64,000 nt of DNA from 'Nostoc azollae' 0708 (GTDB lineage Bacteria; Cyanobacteriota; Cyanobacteriia; Cyanobacteriales; Nostocaceae), in NCBI RefSeq assembly GCF_000196515.1, contig NC_014248.1, positions 3,538,001 to 3,602,000 on the forward strand, read 5' to 3'. The translations under genes and the position numbers were made by a program. This document shows, piece after piece, positions 19,060 to 28,199 of this stretch (the stretch's first letter is position 1; every line of letters begins with the position of its first letter). Below the pieces are notes generated by a model. The model made no database searches and had not been told where the DNA came from. It saw only the letters and a program-made list of their open reading frames with translations.

Positions 19060-19305
19060 TTAGTTTTCCTCTGCTACAGTTAAAGGTGAAATGTTAACGA
19101 TTTTGCCACCCAGACGGGTAATTCGTTGCATTTCTTCGTTCATCCGGCTGTAGGGTACGGTAATAAATACGCTACCACTGCAACGAATGTTAAATTGATT
19201 CTTGTCAGTTTCTTGATTTTGTCGTAAGCCTACAACTTCATAACGAAATACTCGGCTTGCAGATGAAGAAACGCTACCAGCACCAAGTGTGGTTTGACCG
19301 AACAT
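19060..19305 (-). CDS. cpcD: Phycobilisome small rod-capping linker CpcD
   Basis: An 81-residue capping linker (about 9 kDa) that ends the phycocyanin rod. It shows the CpcD domain: SRVFRYEVVGLRQN at about residues 17-30, then SGSVFITVPYSRMNEEMQRITRLGGKIVNISPL near the C-terminus. The gene is 50 bases after cpcC. Confidence 0.95.
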   Translation of the reverse strand: MFGQTTLGAGSVSSSASRVFRYEVVGLRQNQETDKNQFNIRCSGSVFITVPYSRMNEEMQRITRLGGKIVNISPLTVAEEN

Positions 19306-19355
19306 TGCTTCTAAATCTCCTCTTGATGGGTTGTTCTGAAAAACAGCTCTCTACC

Positions 19356-20216
19356 TTACGTGGATATAACGCTGACAATTTTCCCACCTTGTCGGTGAAT
19401 TTGCTGCATTTTGTCAAGCAGTCTTTCATAAGGCACAATAAATACTGTGCTGCTTCGGCGCACTTTGGGGTATCCTGGATTGCGAATGCCTGCTACTTCA
19501 ATTCGGTAAACACGATCCGATTGCCCTACAGCATTACCTAAGTTTTGCTTGGGAGCGTTGTCCGCAGATGCACGGAAACTCCAATTATTGTTGCTGCCAG
19601 ATGGACCAACAACTGAGGAAGACTTATTACTAGCCAATTCCCGTGCTAACCGAGATTTAGAACCTTCAACTTGAGCTGTATCGCTGTTGGCATAACCACG
19701 GTATAAACGGAACATCCGGGTAAACCCGGCTGCATTTTGTCCGGCTTGGAAATCAAAGCCACGATAATAGGGAACAACGTTCTCACCGAAGCTGTTTTGA
19801 TACTCCTGAGAATCAATATAGGAGTCAATTTCAGCATCATAACCCTCGTTAATGTATAAGTCTAAGTGGTATGTCACTTCCGACTCATCATAAGGTGCGC
19901 GACCCAACAAATGTTTGTAGTTGAGTTCAATCAACCGGGTTTGAAAACTGTTATGGAAAAATTTTGCTTTGTAGAGTTCGGATTTGGCAACGCTCCGCAC
20001 AAACTCGCGTACTGTTAGGTGGCGATCACGCAATAGTGATTCTGCACTGATCAGGCGATCTGATGCCAAGATATAATCATTTCCTAATACTTGTCGATAA
20101 ACGGCTTTGATAACCGCTTCAACTTGTTCGCGGCTGGAGTTGGGGCGCAGTTCAACTCGACGTACCTCGCTAAAAGGCTCTGTTCCTAGCCTTGATGCTG
20201 CTGTTGTAATTGCCAT
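19356..20216 (-). CDS. cpcC: Phycocyanin-associated rod linker CpcC
   Basis: A 286-residue rod linker holding phycocyanin hexamers together. The N-terminal PBS-linker domain spans about residues 20-155 ([84 protein letters not shown]). A serine/alanine hinge follows, then a C-terminal CpcD-like domain at about 230-286 ([49 protein letters not shown]). It starts 216 bases after cpcA, beyond a folded RNA element. Confidence 0.96.
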   Translation of the reverse strand: MAITTAASRLGTEPFSEVRRVELRPNSSREQVEAVIKAVYRQVLGNDYILASDRLISAESLLRDRHLTVREFVRSVAKSELYKAKFFHNSFQTRLIELNYKHLLGRAPYDESEVTYHLDLYINEGYDAEIDSYIDSQEYQNSFGENVVPYYRGFDFQAGQNAAGFTRMFRLYRGYANSDTAQVEGSKSRLARELASNKSSSVVGPSGSNNNWSFRASADNAPKQNLGNAVGQSDRVYRIEVAGIRNPGYPKVRRSSTVFIVPYERLLDKMQQIHRQGGKIVSVIST

Positions 20217-20300
20217 TTTTTTCCCCTATGTATTTACACTGCGGTAACTCTGACCTAGTGCTTGCTGTATAAAGCTTGTTATTTATTCCTACCTAAAACT

Positions 20301-20424
20301 ATGCCCGGAGCGAGATACACCTGCTAGGTGATTCAGTCCGGTCTTGGGAGGTTTATTCCCCATGAGTAACTGATTAACCCTAAAGGGATAATGTCATCCA
20401 GCACTTGTACCCCTCTCCGGGCAT
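20301..20424 (-). ncRNA. Folded mRNA element between cpcA and cpcC
   Basis: In the transcript direction a closing stem (ATGCCCGGAG at 20424-20415 with CTCCGGGCAT at 20310-20301) encloses about 104 bases. Inside are smaller stems: CCCT-TTA-AGGG near 20379-20389, GGGGAATAAACCTCCC near 20345-20360, and CACCT-AGC-AGGTG near 20319-20331. In cyanobacteria the cpcBA message is far more abundant than the longer cpcBACD message, and an intergenic structure here is thought to cause partial termination or protect the 3' end. The element has no T-run, which favours stabilisation or processing. The fold is seen in sequence; the role is inferred. Confidence 0.6.
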
Positions 20425-20432
20425 GAACTAAT

Positions 20433-20921
20433 TTAGCTTAGAGCGTTGATTGTGTAATCGATGTAGGTGTTAGCTTCGTTAGCAGCTTGGCCGCTTAAGC
20501 CGTGGTTGCCTTTGATGTACTTCAGAGCTTCTACGTACCAACTGGGAGACAAATCAAACGCACTGTTGATTTCAGCCAAGCCAGCGATCAAGAACTCATC
20601 CAAAGGACCTGTGCCACCAGCAACTAAGCTATAAGTGATGATCCGTAGGTAGTGACCAACGTCACGAGCGCACTTAGATTTACCACGAACATCAGCAGCA
20701 AACTGATTACCAGGAGTGTTGGTGGTATATGGGAACTTTTGGTACACAGCATTTGTTGCACCATCAACTAGCTTTTGGGCGTTAGCTGTCAAACCACGAG
20801 CAGCTTCCATACTAGCTACGGCACGTGCAAAACGACCGTTAACAGCTTGTAATTCGGTGTTGCTCAGGAAACGTCCTTGGGTATCAGCAGATGCGATCGC
20901 TTCGGTAATTGGTGTTTTCAT
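20433..20921 (-). CDS. cpcA: C-phycocyanin alpha subunit
   Basis: A 162-residue globin-like antenna protein of the phycobilisome rods. The bilin-binding Cys84 lies in [14 protein letters not shown]. Other signatures are [54 protein letters not shown] and [34 protein letters not shown]. Sequence and the cpcC/cpcD neighbours make it phycocyanin rather than phycoerythrocyanin. It lies 89 bases after cpcB. Confidence 0.97.
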   Translation of the reverse strand: MKTPITEAIASADTQGRFLSNTELQAVNGRFARAVASMEAARGLTANAQKLVDGATNAVYQKFPYTTNTPGNQFAADVRGKSKCARDVGHYLRIITYSLVAGGTGPLDEFLIAGLAEINSAFDLSPSWYVEALKYIKGNHGLSGQAANEANTYIDYTINALS

Positions 20922-21010
20922 GATTTCTTATCTCCTTAATTGTTTTTTAGCTTTTTTGCTTGGAGAAGCTCAAGTTTCTAGGGTCTAGACTATATTGCAA
21001 ATTGCAACTG

Positions 21011-21532
21011 TTATGAAACAGCAGCAGCAGCACGGTCAAAATAGCTAGCAACTTCAGAAACTAGCAAGCTGCAATCGCCTTTGGTGATTCCGTTAGGATC
21101 ATTAATAATGGAGATAGCTGCATCTTTCATTTTGCCAATACCTTTACCTACAGAAGCACCTGGAGTACCCAAAGCTTGGTAGGTTTCACGCAGACCGTTC
21201 AAGCAACGATCATCAAGAACACTAGCATCACCAGCCAATGCAGCGTAGGTAACATAGCGTAAGATAATTTCCATGTCGCGGAGACAGGCAGCCATGCGAC
21301 GGTTGGTGTAAGCGTTACCACCAGGAGCGATCAACCCGGGTTCGTCTTCGAACAAAGAGCGAGCAGCATTAGTAACTATAGCAGAAGCGTTACTTGTGAT
21401 GCGATTTACGGCATCTAAACGCTTATTACCTGCGCTAATAACTGCCGTTAAAGCATCTAGTTGTTCCGTGCTGAGGAATTCGCCTCTGGAGTCAGCTTGA
21501 GAAACAACCTTGGAGAATACATCTAATGTCAT
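21011..21532 (-). CDS. cpcB: C-phycocyanin beta subunit
   Basis: A 173-residue phycocyanin beta chain. It carries two bilin sites, Cys83 in [17 protein letters not shown] and Cys154 in GITKGDCS (numbered from Met1), and the methylated-asparagine region [10 protein letters not shown] at 71-80. It is the first gene of the operon. About 600 bases upstream are gene-free and must hold the strong light-regulated promoter and leader. A purine-rich ribosome binding site (AGGAGAT) precedes the start. Confidence 0.97.
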   Translation of the reverse strand: MTLDVFSKVVSQADSRGEFLSTEQLDALTAVISAGNKRLDAVNRITSNASAIVTNAARSLFEDEPGLIAPGGNAYTNRRMAACLRDMEIILRYVTYAALAGDASVLDDRCLNGLRETYQALGTPGASVGKGIGKMKDAAISIINDPNGITKGDCSLLVSEVASYFDRAAAAVS

Positions 21533-22136
21533 GGATTCTAATCTCCTAATTACTTAGTTGAGAGAGGTTTTGATTAAAACTGCGGATGTTTTATCACTTT
21601 GAAAGTGGTTAACAGCAAACTGCAATTAAACTGCTTCCTTAAGTAAGTGGGTTCTCATTTTCTTGTCAATCATTCTGAAGGTAGAAATATGAGAATCAGC
21701 GGTAGGTTTATGAGAAACACGCAAATCTAATGAATTAGTTGCCGTGTTAAACTTTCGTTTGTTGTTCAACCCCTTCAGCTTATGTTTATACAATGCTATA
21801 GATCCATTATTTATTACAAATTATGAATAAATAAGTTATGCCAATAACAAAAGCCTCAAATCCTTTACATACAAGGAAGTTGGCTGAGGAAAGTTCCTTG
21901 CATTTGTTATAAAACTTGACATTTGCCTGACTTTAGAGTAGAATATAGGGGTTTAATATTGTTTTAATTTTTTCAAAAATCTCTATCAGAACTAAGTTTG
22001 ACAGGTTTTAGCCGTATTTATGCTTTCAGCAAGTTTTGTTAAACAATCTAAAATTTACATTTCTAAATTTCCTAAATTTTTTTGAATTATTCCTGCCAGG
22101 GGTAATGGGAAGAATAATTAATTCTTACTCCTGATG
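21533..22136. other. cpc operon upstream region and leader, 604 bases
   Basis: No reading frame is supported. The leftward cpcB promoter and a long 5' leader must lie here. No pec (phycoerythrocyanin) genes are found at this side, where some Anabaena strains carry pecBACEF. A canonical rightward promoter is annotated separately at 21916. Confidence 0.5.
21916..21944 (+). promoter_or_regulatory. Rightward sigma-70 promoter without a gene downstream
   Basis: TTGACA, 17 bases, TAGAAT. This is nearly a perfect sigma-70 promoter, pointing right, with a predicted start near 21951. No rightward gene follows; the next gene at 22137 runs leftward. A transcript would be a non-coding RNA or antisense to the 3' end of the pseudouridine synthase. 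Confidence 0.5.
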
Positions 22137-23066
22137 TCACCTCTCACTTCTACGGCGCAAAACTTCCAGCAACGTTGTAAATGTCTGGGGAGGGGATGCA
22201 GTTACTTGAATCCAATCTCCAGAGATTGGATGCTGTAACTTGAGTTGCCAAGCGTGTAATGCGTGACCGGCCAAATTTACCCCTACTGAACGACCAGCAC
22301 CGTAAACAGAGTCGCCAACGATAGGATGACCGATTTTGGCGCTGTGGACGCGAATTTGATGGGTACGTCCTGTTTCTAGCTGAAAGTGGATTAAGGTGTA
22401 GTTACTAAGCCTTTCTCGGATTTGCCAATGAGTAATTGCTGTTCTTCCCCCTTGTTCTGTAGGGACTATTGCCATTTTTTTACGGTCTTGGGGATGGCGA
22501 CTAATAGGTAAGTTAATGATGCCACTTTCGGTTTTTGGTACACCATAAACCACGCCTAAATATTCTCGCCTTGCTGTTTTTGCTTGTAGTTGTGCTTGTA
22601 GGTGTTGATAGGCGATATCTGTTTTGGCGATCGCGATCGCACCTGTAGTATCTTTGTCTAACCTGTGAACAATTCCTGGGCGTTGAACTCCACCAATTCC
22701 CGGTAAATTGGCACAATGTGCCAATAAAGCATTTACTAGAGTTCCATCTAGATGACCTGGTGCAGGATGAACAACTAAACCTGCCGGTTTATTTAAAATT
22801 AATAATTGCTCATCTTCGTAAAGGATATCTAAGGGAATATCTTCTGCTACCAATTTTAAAGGTTGCAGCGAGGGAATTTCCACACAGATGCGATCGCCGA
22901 CTTTCACATTTACTTTCTTTGATGTGCATACTTGATCATTGAGTAGGACATGACCCTGTTCAATTAACTGTTGAAGACGGGAACGAGATAAATTTTGTAA
23001 TTCTGACGACAGATAGAGATCCAGTCGCTGAGTGTTTTGTGATACTAGGAGATTAATAACGGTCAT
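22137..23066 (-). CDS. RluD-family RNA pseudouridine synthase
   Basis: A 309-residue RluA/RluD-type enzyme that isomerises uridine to pseudouridine in rRNA or tRNA. An N-terminal S4 RNA-binding domain (residues about 10-75: QRLDLYLSSELQNLSRSRLQQLIEQGHVLLN) is followed by the catalytic domain with ILNKPAGLVVHPAPGHLDGTLVNALL, GIVHRLDKDTTGAIAIAKT (the HRLDxxTxG motif with catalytic Asp), and LETGRTHQIRVHSAKIGHPIVGDSVYG. The start at 23066 (MTVINLLV) is chosen. An in-frame ATG 60 bases upstream would add residues encoded by a filler repeat (CAAAAATCCAAAATCCAAAA). The exact RNA target is unknown. Confidence 0.93.
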   Translation of the reverse strand: MTVINLLVSQNTQRLDLYLSSELQNLSRSRLQQLIEQGHVLLNDQVCTSKKVNVKVGDRICVEIPSLQPLKLVAEDIPLDILYEDEQLLILNKPAGLVVHPAPGHLDGTLVNALLAHCANLPGIGGVQRPGIVHRLDKDTTGAIAIAKTDIAYQHLQAQLQAKTARREYLGVVYGVPKTESGIINLPISRHPQDRKKMAIVPTEQGGRTAITHWQIRERLSNYTLIHFQLETGRTHQIRVHSAKIGHPIVGDSVYGAGRSVGVNLAGHALHAWQLKLQHPISGDWIQVTASPPQTFTTLLEVLRRRSER

Positions 23067-24077
23067 CCGATTTTGGATTTTGGATTTTTGAGTGACCCCA
23101 CGGATAAATCCGGGGAATTGTACCATTGGGGACTTGTACCATTGAGGAATTATTGGGTACAGTTGGTTAAATTTATATTACTCGATATGAGAGATGGTTA
23201 CTAATTTTAACAACGGTTGACTGCTTAGTGTTATTCGCTGAATGCTTACAAGATAGTTACTACACCATAAACATCCTGATAGTTAACAACTAAGGCTGAA
23301 GAAAATAAAACTCAGACTATCTATATGAGTAGATAGGTAAGCAGAGAAGTACAGGTAATTTTAGTCTAGGTTTTTTTAAACATAAGATCTTAGTCCTATA
23401 TATTCTTGTGTCCACGCATTTTTTTGATTGTGAGAGATTGCTGGTAAAGTATATTCATCATAAAGTATTTATTTCTACTCCTAACTTCAATTTTTTATAT
23501 TAGGTTTAAAATACTTTTTTATTTCTCTGGTAAATGTAGAGTAACCTGAATTTAGTAAGTAATTATTGAGCATCTACTGTGTAGCTAGAAAAAATGCCTG
23601 TCTTTTAATTATTTAGGACTAAAGCTACATAACACACTCAATATATCTTGTAGGGAGAGTTAGATGGCAAAAAGTTGTTGATTGTTAATAAATCATCAAG
23701 TCTGAATCACTCGACTAAGATGCTAGCACCGTAAGAAGAACGTGTAAGGGTGAAGAGATGAACTTTTTTCTTCTGAACTCCTGCCTTTTGCCTTTTGCTT
23801 CCTACATCCTAAAGATCAACCAGATTAGCAAAAAGCACAGAAAATCGAGTTGACTTTTGAAATACTGTTTTCTGGCATAATTTTGGCTTTCTTGCTTGGG
23901 TGAGGGGTCTGTGGGGTGTGGGGTGTTGGGTATTGTGTGATTAGAGTAGAGACTTGCTATACTTGCCCCCATATAAACCGTTATCTTTATCTGGCAGTCA
24001 GTCCAAAAAGATCGGTGTGAATTCCCTACGGGTGATTCACAAATTCCAATGTCAAATTTTTATTTGAAATTAGAACC
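23067..24077. other. Long gene-free region before a PatA-like regulator
   Basis: About 1 kb, AT-rich, no coding frame. It contains filler of the TGCCTTTTGCCTTTTGCTTCC type near 23780-23800, a G-rich stretch GTGGGGTGTGGGGTGTTGGG near 23911, and a short inverted repeat GTGAATTCCCTACGGGTGATTCAC at 24017-24040 just before the gene at 24078. The region probably carries a long leader. Confidence 0.45.
23096..23152. repeat. Dispersed repeat ACCCCA-GGATAAATC-GGGG
   Basis: Contains ACCCCACGGATAAATCCGGGG followed by TTGTACCATTGAGGAATTAT. A second copy at 54662-54704 reads ACCCCATGGATAAATCTGGGG then CTTGTACCATCCAGGAATTAT. Both sit at the upstream edge of genes. The small hairpin with a conserved tail looks like a mobile-element end or regulatory repeat. 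Confidence 0.55.
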
Positions 24078-25121
24078 GTGGTAATGAAAACGCTTCCTAT
24101 TAGTAGATACAGATTTTTCCAAAAACTGCAGCCCCTATCCCTCTTAAAAAAAATCACCAGTAAGTCCGTTACTGGTTGTCTACAGGTATTTAGCACCTCC
24201 GGGGCTTGGTCAATCTATGTTCAAGAGGGTAAGCTAATTTATGCCTGCTACTCAGAGAAGATGTTTGAGCCGCTATATAGAAACTTACAGCGGTTAGGTC
24301 AACACAATTCTACTCTTCCCATAGAGATTAATGAGCAGTTGCAGATAATATTTGAAAGGGGTGTCGACAACCAGACTATCCCAAATCCAGATTATTTGGC
24401 TATTTGCTGGTTAGTTAATGAGAGTTATCTTAGCCCCTTACAAGCGGCAATGCTGATTGAGCAATTGTCTTTGGAGTTTCTAGATTCATTTCTGAAAATA
24501 GAAGAAGGGAGTTATGAATTTATCCCAGAGAGTTTCCTCGATGATTTACCGAAGTTTTGTCATTTGAACTTGCGCTTATTAGTGGAAAAGTGCGAAGCGG
24601 GTGTGCGAATTTCTCCAGAGCAGTTTTGGCAATACAATGAGCCAAGAACACGCGCTAAAATTGAAGTACAGTTACCCCCGATTGGGAATAAACTACCTAA
24701 TGGGGATAAATACAGAGACCAATACAAACAGATTTACTCAAGACCCAAAGACAAAAAGAACTACACTATTTTCTGTGTCGATGATAGTCCTCTGGTTCTA
24801 AATACCATGAGAGGTTTTTTAGATGAGCAAATATTTTCTGTAATTGGTGTTACAGATTCGTTAAAAGCTTTAATGGAAATTTTCCATGTTAAACCAGATA
24901 TGATTTTTCTGGATGTGACGATGCCGAATTTAGATGGCTATGAAGTTTGTTCTTTATTGCGGAAACAGGCATCTTTTAAAAATACACCTGTGATTATGGT
25001 GACAGAAAAGGCCAGTTTGATAGATAGAGCTAAAGCCAAGCTAGTGAGAGCTTCCGGTTGCTTGACTAAGCCTCTTAATCAAGGTGATTTACTTAAAACT
25101 ATATTTCAGCACATGGTTTAA
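24078..25121 (+). CDS. PatA-like response regulator (PATAN + REC)
   Basis: A 347-residue protein with an N-terminal PATAN/DUF4388-type domain (residues about 10-110: LLKKITSKSVTGCLQVFSTSGAWSIYVQEGKLIYACYSEK), a linker, and a C-terminal receiver domain (about 230-345). The receiver has the acidic pair VDDSP, phospho-acceptor Asp279 in FLDVTMPNLDGYEVC, Thr in IMVTEK, and Lys in CLTKPL, so it should be phosphorylatable. PatA itself controls heterocyst position in Anabaena; many paralogues act in phototaxis or unknown pathways. No kinase or chemotaxis genes lie next to it. The second Met (24084) is an alternative start. Confidence 0.88.
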   Translation: MVMKTLPISRYRFFQKLQPLSLLKKITSKSVTGCLQVFSTSGAWSIYVQEGKLIYACYSEKMFEPLYRNLQRLGQHNSTLPIEINEQLQIIFERGVDNQTIPNPDYLAICWLVNESYLSPLQAAMLIEQLSLEFLDSFLKIEEGSYEFIPESFLDDLPKFCHLNLRLLVEKCEAGVRISPEQFWQYNEPRTRAKIEVQLPPIGNKLPNGDKYRDQYKQIYSRPKDKKNYTIFCVDDSPLVLNTMRGFLDEQIFSVIGVTDSLKALMEIFHVKPDMIFLDVTMPNLDGYEVCSLLRKQASFKNTPVIMVTEKASLIDRAKAKLVRASGCLTKPLNQGDLLKTIFQHMV

Positions 25122-25138
25122 ATTCTTCTTGATGAAGA

Positions 25139-25885
25139 CTACAGTGGACGGCATCCAGAGAGAATACGGTGCATTTTCACCACTGAACCAATAACTGCGA
25201 TCGCAGGGGCAGTAAAACCTGTTTCTTCTACTTGCTCTACTATTGTTCCTAACTTACCAATTAATTCTTCTTGTTCTGGCCGGGTTCCCCACCTCACTAA
25301 ACCTATTGGAGTCTCTAGACTCAAGCCAGCTAAACTTAACTGTTCCACGATATAAGGTAGATTGTGGATACCCATATAAATCACTATTGTTTCTGACCCT
25401 TGAGCGATTGCTTGCCAGTTTACCGCCGGTTTATACTTCCCCGCTGCTTCGTGACCAGTTACAAATGTCACAGATGAACTATACAGACGATGGGTTAAGG
25501 GAATACCAGCATAAGCTGCCGCTGCAATTCCGGCTGTGATCCCCGGCACAACTTCCACTATTATTCCAGCTTGTACCAATTCTGCCATTTCTTCCCCACC
25601 ACGCCCAAAGATAAAGGGATCACCACCCTTTAACCTCACCACCACAGCATAATCTTGGGCTTTTTCAATCAGCAGATGGGTCGTTTCTTCCTGTAAGAGC
25701 GAATGTCTTCCCATCCGCTTACCTGCGTTGATTTTTTCTGCTTGGGGATTAATCATGGCTAAAATTGCCGGACTCACCAAAGCATCATAGATAACGACAT
25801 CTGCACATTCAAGCAAACCTTTTCCTTTGAGAGTCATGAGTCCAGGATCACCAGGGCCTGCACCAATCAAATAAACCTTACCCAA
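25139..25885 (-). CDS. cobA: Uroporphyrinogen-III C-methyltransferase
   Basis: A 248-residue SAM-dependent enzyme making precorrin-2, the branch point to siroheme and cobalamin. Family signatures are GKVYLIGAGPGDPGLMTLKG, VVIYDALVSPAIL, VVRLKGGDPFIFGRGGEE, VPGITAGIAAAAYAGIPLTHR and TGHEAAGK. The length is that of the monofunctional CobA type without CysG domains. Its start overlaps the upstream chelatase gene by 8 bases, so the two are translationally coupled. Confidence 0.95.
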   Translation of the reverse strand: MGKVYLIGAGPGDPGLMTLKGKGLLECADVVIYDALVSPAILAMINPQAEKINAGKRMGRHSLLQEETTHLLIEKAQDYAVVVRLKGGDPFIFGRGGEEMAELVQAGIIVEVVPGITAGIAAAAYAGIPLTHRLYSSSVTFVTGHEAAGKYKPAVNWQAIAQGSETIVIYMGIHNLPYIVEQLSLAGLSLETPIGLVRWGTRPEQEELIGKLGTIVEQVEETGFTAPAIAVIGSVVKMHRILSGCRPL

Positions 25886-26615
25886 AAACTTTTTCCTCTT
25901 CTGTTGCTAAATCCCAAATTACATCAGCTAGTTCTGTACTTTCTCCCAGAGGTGATGCTAGTTTAAACATCACTTCTGGAAATTGTAATTTTAGCTTTTC
26001 TACTGATTCTGCGATCGCATCGGTTATCCCACCAGTGAATAAAAAATATGGCAAAATTGAAATTTGCTGATAACCAGCAACTATCAACTCTGTCACCCTT
26101 GATTCTAAATTCGGAGATATAGACCAATAAGCCGCCACTACACCCAAATTCCTGGCCATAGTTTCTACAGGTTGTTGAGAACCAAAACGACGACTACCAT
26201 GAGCTAAAAGAATTGGTACTTCTGCTTTTATACTAGCCATTGTGGGAGTCAACAATTTTTCTAAATTCCCATAACTACCTAAATATGGTTTAAGGTCAAT
26301 GATCATATCTTGACCCAGTACTGCTTTTACCAGTTCTACTTCAGCGGGAATATCTATCATCACATGAACTCCTGCTACTAGAAACAAAGGTACAATTTTT
26401 AGGCTTTTATACCCCAAAACCAAAGCAGTTTGAGCAAAATCGTAAATTTGCTGATGTAAAGGATGAGTATTAAGCTCTAAAGTAGCTGTACCTACTAAAT
26501 TTTCACTATTTGGGAATTTCTGACTTACCAGCTTTGCTAGTTGTTGCACAGCAATATCTGGACGCGGATCACGACTGCCGTGAGATACTAAAAGATAGGC
26601 AGATGGCATGGGCAT
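25878..26615 (-). CDS. Sirohydrochlorin chelatase (SirB/CbiX type)
   Basis: A 245-residue double-domain CbiX-like protein that inserts Fe2+ (siroheme) or Co2+ into sirohydrochlorin. The first half has LLVSHGSRDPRP with the metal-ligand His12 and VPLFLVAGVHVMIDIP; the second half has ILLAHGSRRFGSQQP and ISILPYFLFTGGITDAI. With the overlapping cobA it forms a two-gene siroheme operon, needed for nitrite and sulfite reductases. No Met-rich or His-rich tail of the cobalt-specific CbiX is seen, so iron is favoured. Confidence 0.92.
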   Translation of the reverse strand: MPMPSAYLLVSHGSRDPRPDIAVQQLAKLVSQKFPNSENLVGTATLELNTHPLHQQIYDFAQTALVLGYKSLKIVPLFLVAGVHVMIDIPAEVELVKAVLGQDMIIDLKPYLGSYGNLEKLLTPTMASIKAEVPILLAHGSRRFGSQQPVETMARNLGVVAAYWSISPNLESRVTELIVAGYQQISILPYFLFTGGITDAIAESVEKLKLQFPEVMFKLASPLGESTELADVIWDLATEEEKVFG

Positions 26616-26648
26616 AGAATCTAAAAGTTTAGATTAAGAGGTATTTAT

Positions 26649-26837
26649 ATGAAAGAATTCATGAGTGTTCTAGAAGGGTTAGTGGATCAGCTAACACTAG
26701 GTGCAATTCTAGAAATGCTAGAACCAATATGCCATAAAAAAGCTGAACATCTGAGAACTCATTGGAAAGATGGAGAATCCGCAAAGTTGTGGGATAAAGC
26801 CGCTAAACAGATAGAAAGTATCAACGTCGATATCTAA
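26649..26837 (+). CDS. Small conserved hypothetical protein
   Basis: A 62-residue helical, soluble protein (MSVLEGLVDQLTLGAILEMLEPICHKKAEHLRTHWKDG...). A GAGG ribosome binding site lies 10 bases before the ATG. No domain is recognised. It is divergent from the siroheme operon, with only 33 bases between the two start codons. Confidence 0.65.
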   Translation: MKEFMSVLEGLVDQLTLGAILEMLEPICHKKAEHLRTHWKDGESAKLWDKAAKQIESINVDI

Positions 26838-26856
26838 AATAATCTACTCCTGATCA

Positions 26857-28137
26857 GGCTACCGTATTTTCAAAAGAGCCGCACTCAGAGCATTTATCTA
26901 TATGTTGCCAGAATTGAGTACCACCAACCCAACGATGTGAAGGTAAATTTCCTTTCTTCGGTGCTGAAGAAAGAATTAAGTTTTGGGTGGAAGAACTTGA
27001 TTTGGTTATATCCCAGCCAATAGCAGTGCAAAACTCTCCATAGTCTCTGCCACAGCCTTCATAAATTTGTATTTGCACACTAAAACCAAAATTTTCTTGG
27101 CTATATTATCTCCACAACTGATAAATTATCTGTAAATCTTCACCAGGTAAGTTTTCTAAATCGCTACTAAATAGATATTTGCCCACAGGTTTAGATAAAG
27201 CGTGACACATTACCGCCCAAGTTTCTTCATCGGCTTTGTGCCATTTTTTAGCTTTCAGTAAATTATGCAACAAATCATGCAACTTTTGATAATCAACTCC
27301 TGCGGCTGAATACATTGTATTAAGCTTTGTTTAGCTGGTATTACTTGTATGAGCGCTGCTAAAACTTCAGTAGCAGATTGGTAACGTTGGGAGAGGGCAT
27401 TGTACAATTGTTGATAAACTACTGTACATAAACGATCAGAAACAGTATTACCAGTAGGTAGATAATTTTGCCATACCCAGCGATCGGTCGTCACATCAAA
27501 CAAATCAAAGGGAGAAACAGATTCCAGTTTACCAATAGTCATGGTAGAAGCTTGATGTAATAGTGCAGCGTTGTTGATTGGTGGAGGATATACAACTTCA
27601 TTCTCTACAATAGAGGTATATCTTCGCATGATATTTGCTAGTTTAATCTCCCGGTGAATAACTTGTCGAGAATGAATAAATTACAGCACAGGCAATAAAT
27701 CTTTGAGTAACTGGCAAATATGCGCTTCACCAAACACACCTTGGACTCGTAATTCCTGCGCTAAATTTTCTCCAACAATTAATTCCTGCACCAAATACAA
27801 CTGATTTTCTTGTTCAAAGTGTGCTAGCAATTGGGAAATTTGGGAATGTTTTAACTCATCTAACCGCGCTGATTCTTGATTAAATAATCCCACGACCTTT
27901 ATAATATTTTCCCTATTGGTATCTATAACATACAATTGCTTAATTACACATTTAGGTTTAGGTGGGATGTGTTCATCCATAGCCGAAAAAGTTCTGCCAA
28001 AACCACCGCTACCAACCAATTGGATAAAGTGGGAAATAACGTTCTTTCAGGAATAGTGACTGACCAAATTTAATACAAAATCGAGCAGTATCTGGATTTT
28101 GCGAATAGAGACAAGCAGTACAACAACTTATTGGTCA
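26857..28137 (-). pseudogene. Serine/threonine kinase with GUN4 domain, degraded
   Basis: The upstream end reads a cysteine-rich lead (CCTACLYSQNPDTARFCIKFGQSL) then, after a frameshift, LVGSGGFGRTFSAMDEH (glycine loop), CVIKQL (catalytic Lys) and VQELIVGENLAQEL. The catalytic loop is VIHREIKLANI where HRDIKPxNI is expected, and the middle of the kinase domain is missing. The tail after SQRYQSATEVLAAL is a GUN4-type domain (DYQKLHDLLHNLLKAKKWHKADEETWAVM, EDLQIIYQLW, then CTAIGWDI, LPSHRWVGG). GUN4 domains bind porphyrins and activate Mg-chelatase. Stops and shifts at about 28020, 27680, 27310 and 27100 rule out function. Confidence 0.82.
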
Positions 28138-28199
28138 TTAGTCATTGATCATCAAGAAAATTACTTCCCTATCCCCCTCATCTCCCTCATCCCCACACC

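Noticed and set aside
17537-21532. Phycoerythrocyanin (pec) rather than phycocyanin operon
   Set aside because: The presence of cpcD and cpcG genes, and the alpha- and beta-chain sequences around the bilin cysteines, fit phycocyanin.
24017-24040. Inverted repeat GTGAATTCCCTACGGGTGATTCAC as a riboswitch
   Set aside because: It is a short imperfect stem without any conserved riboswitch core; the nearby cobA gene lies on the other strand and far away, so no cobalamin element is supported.
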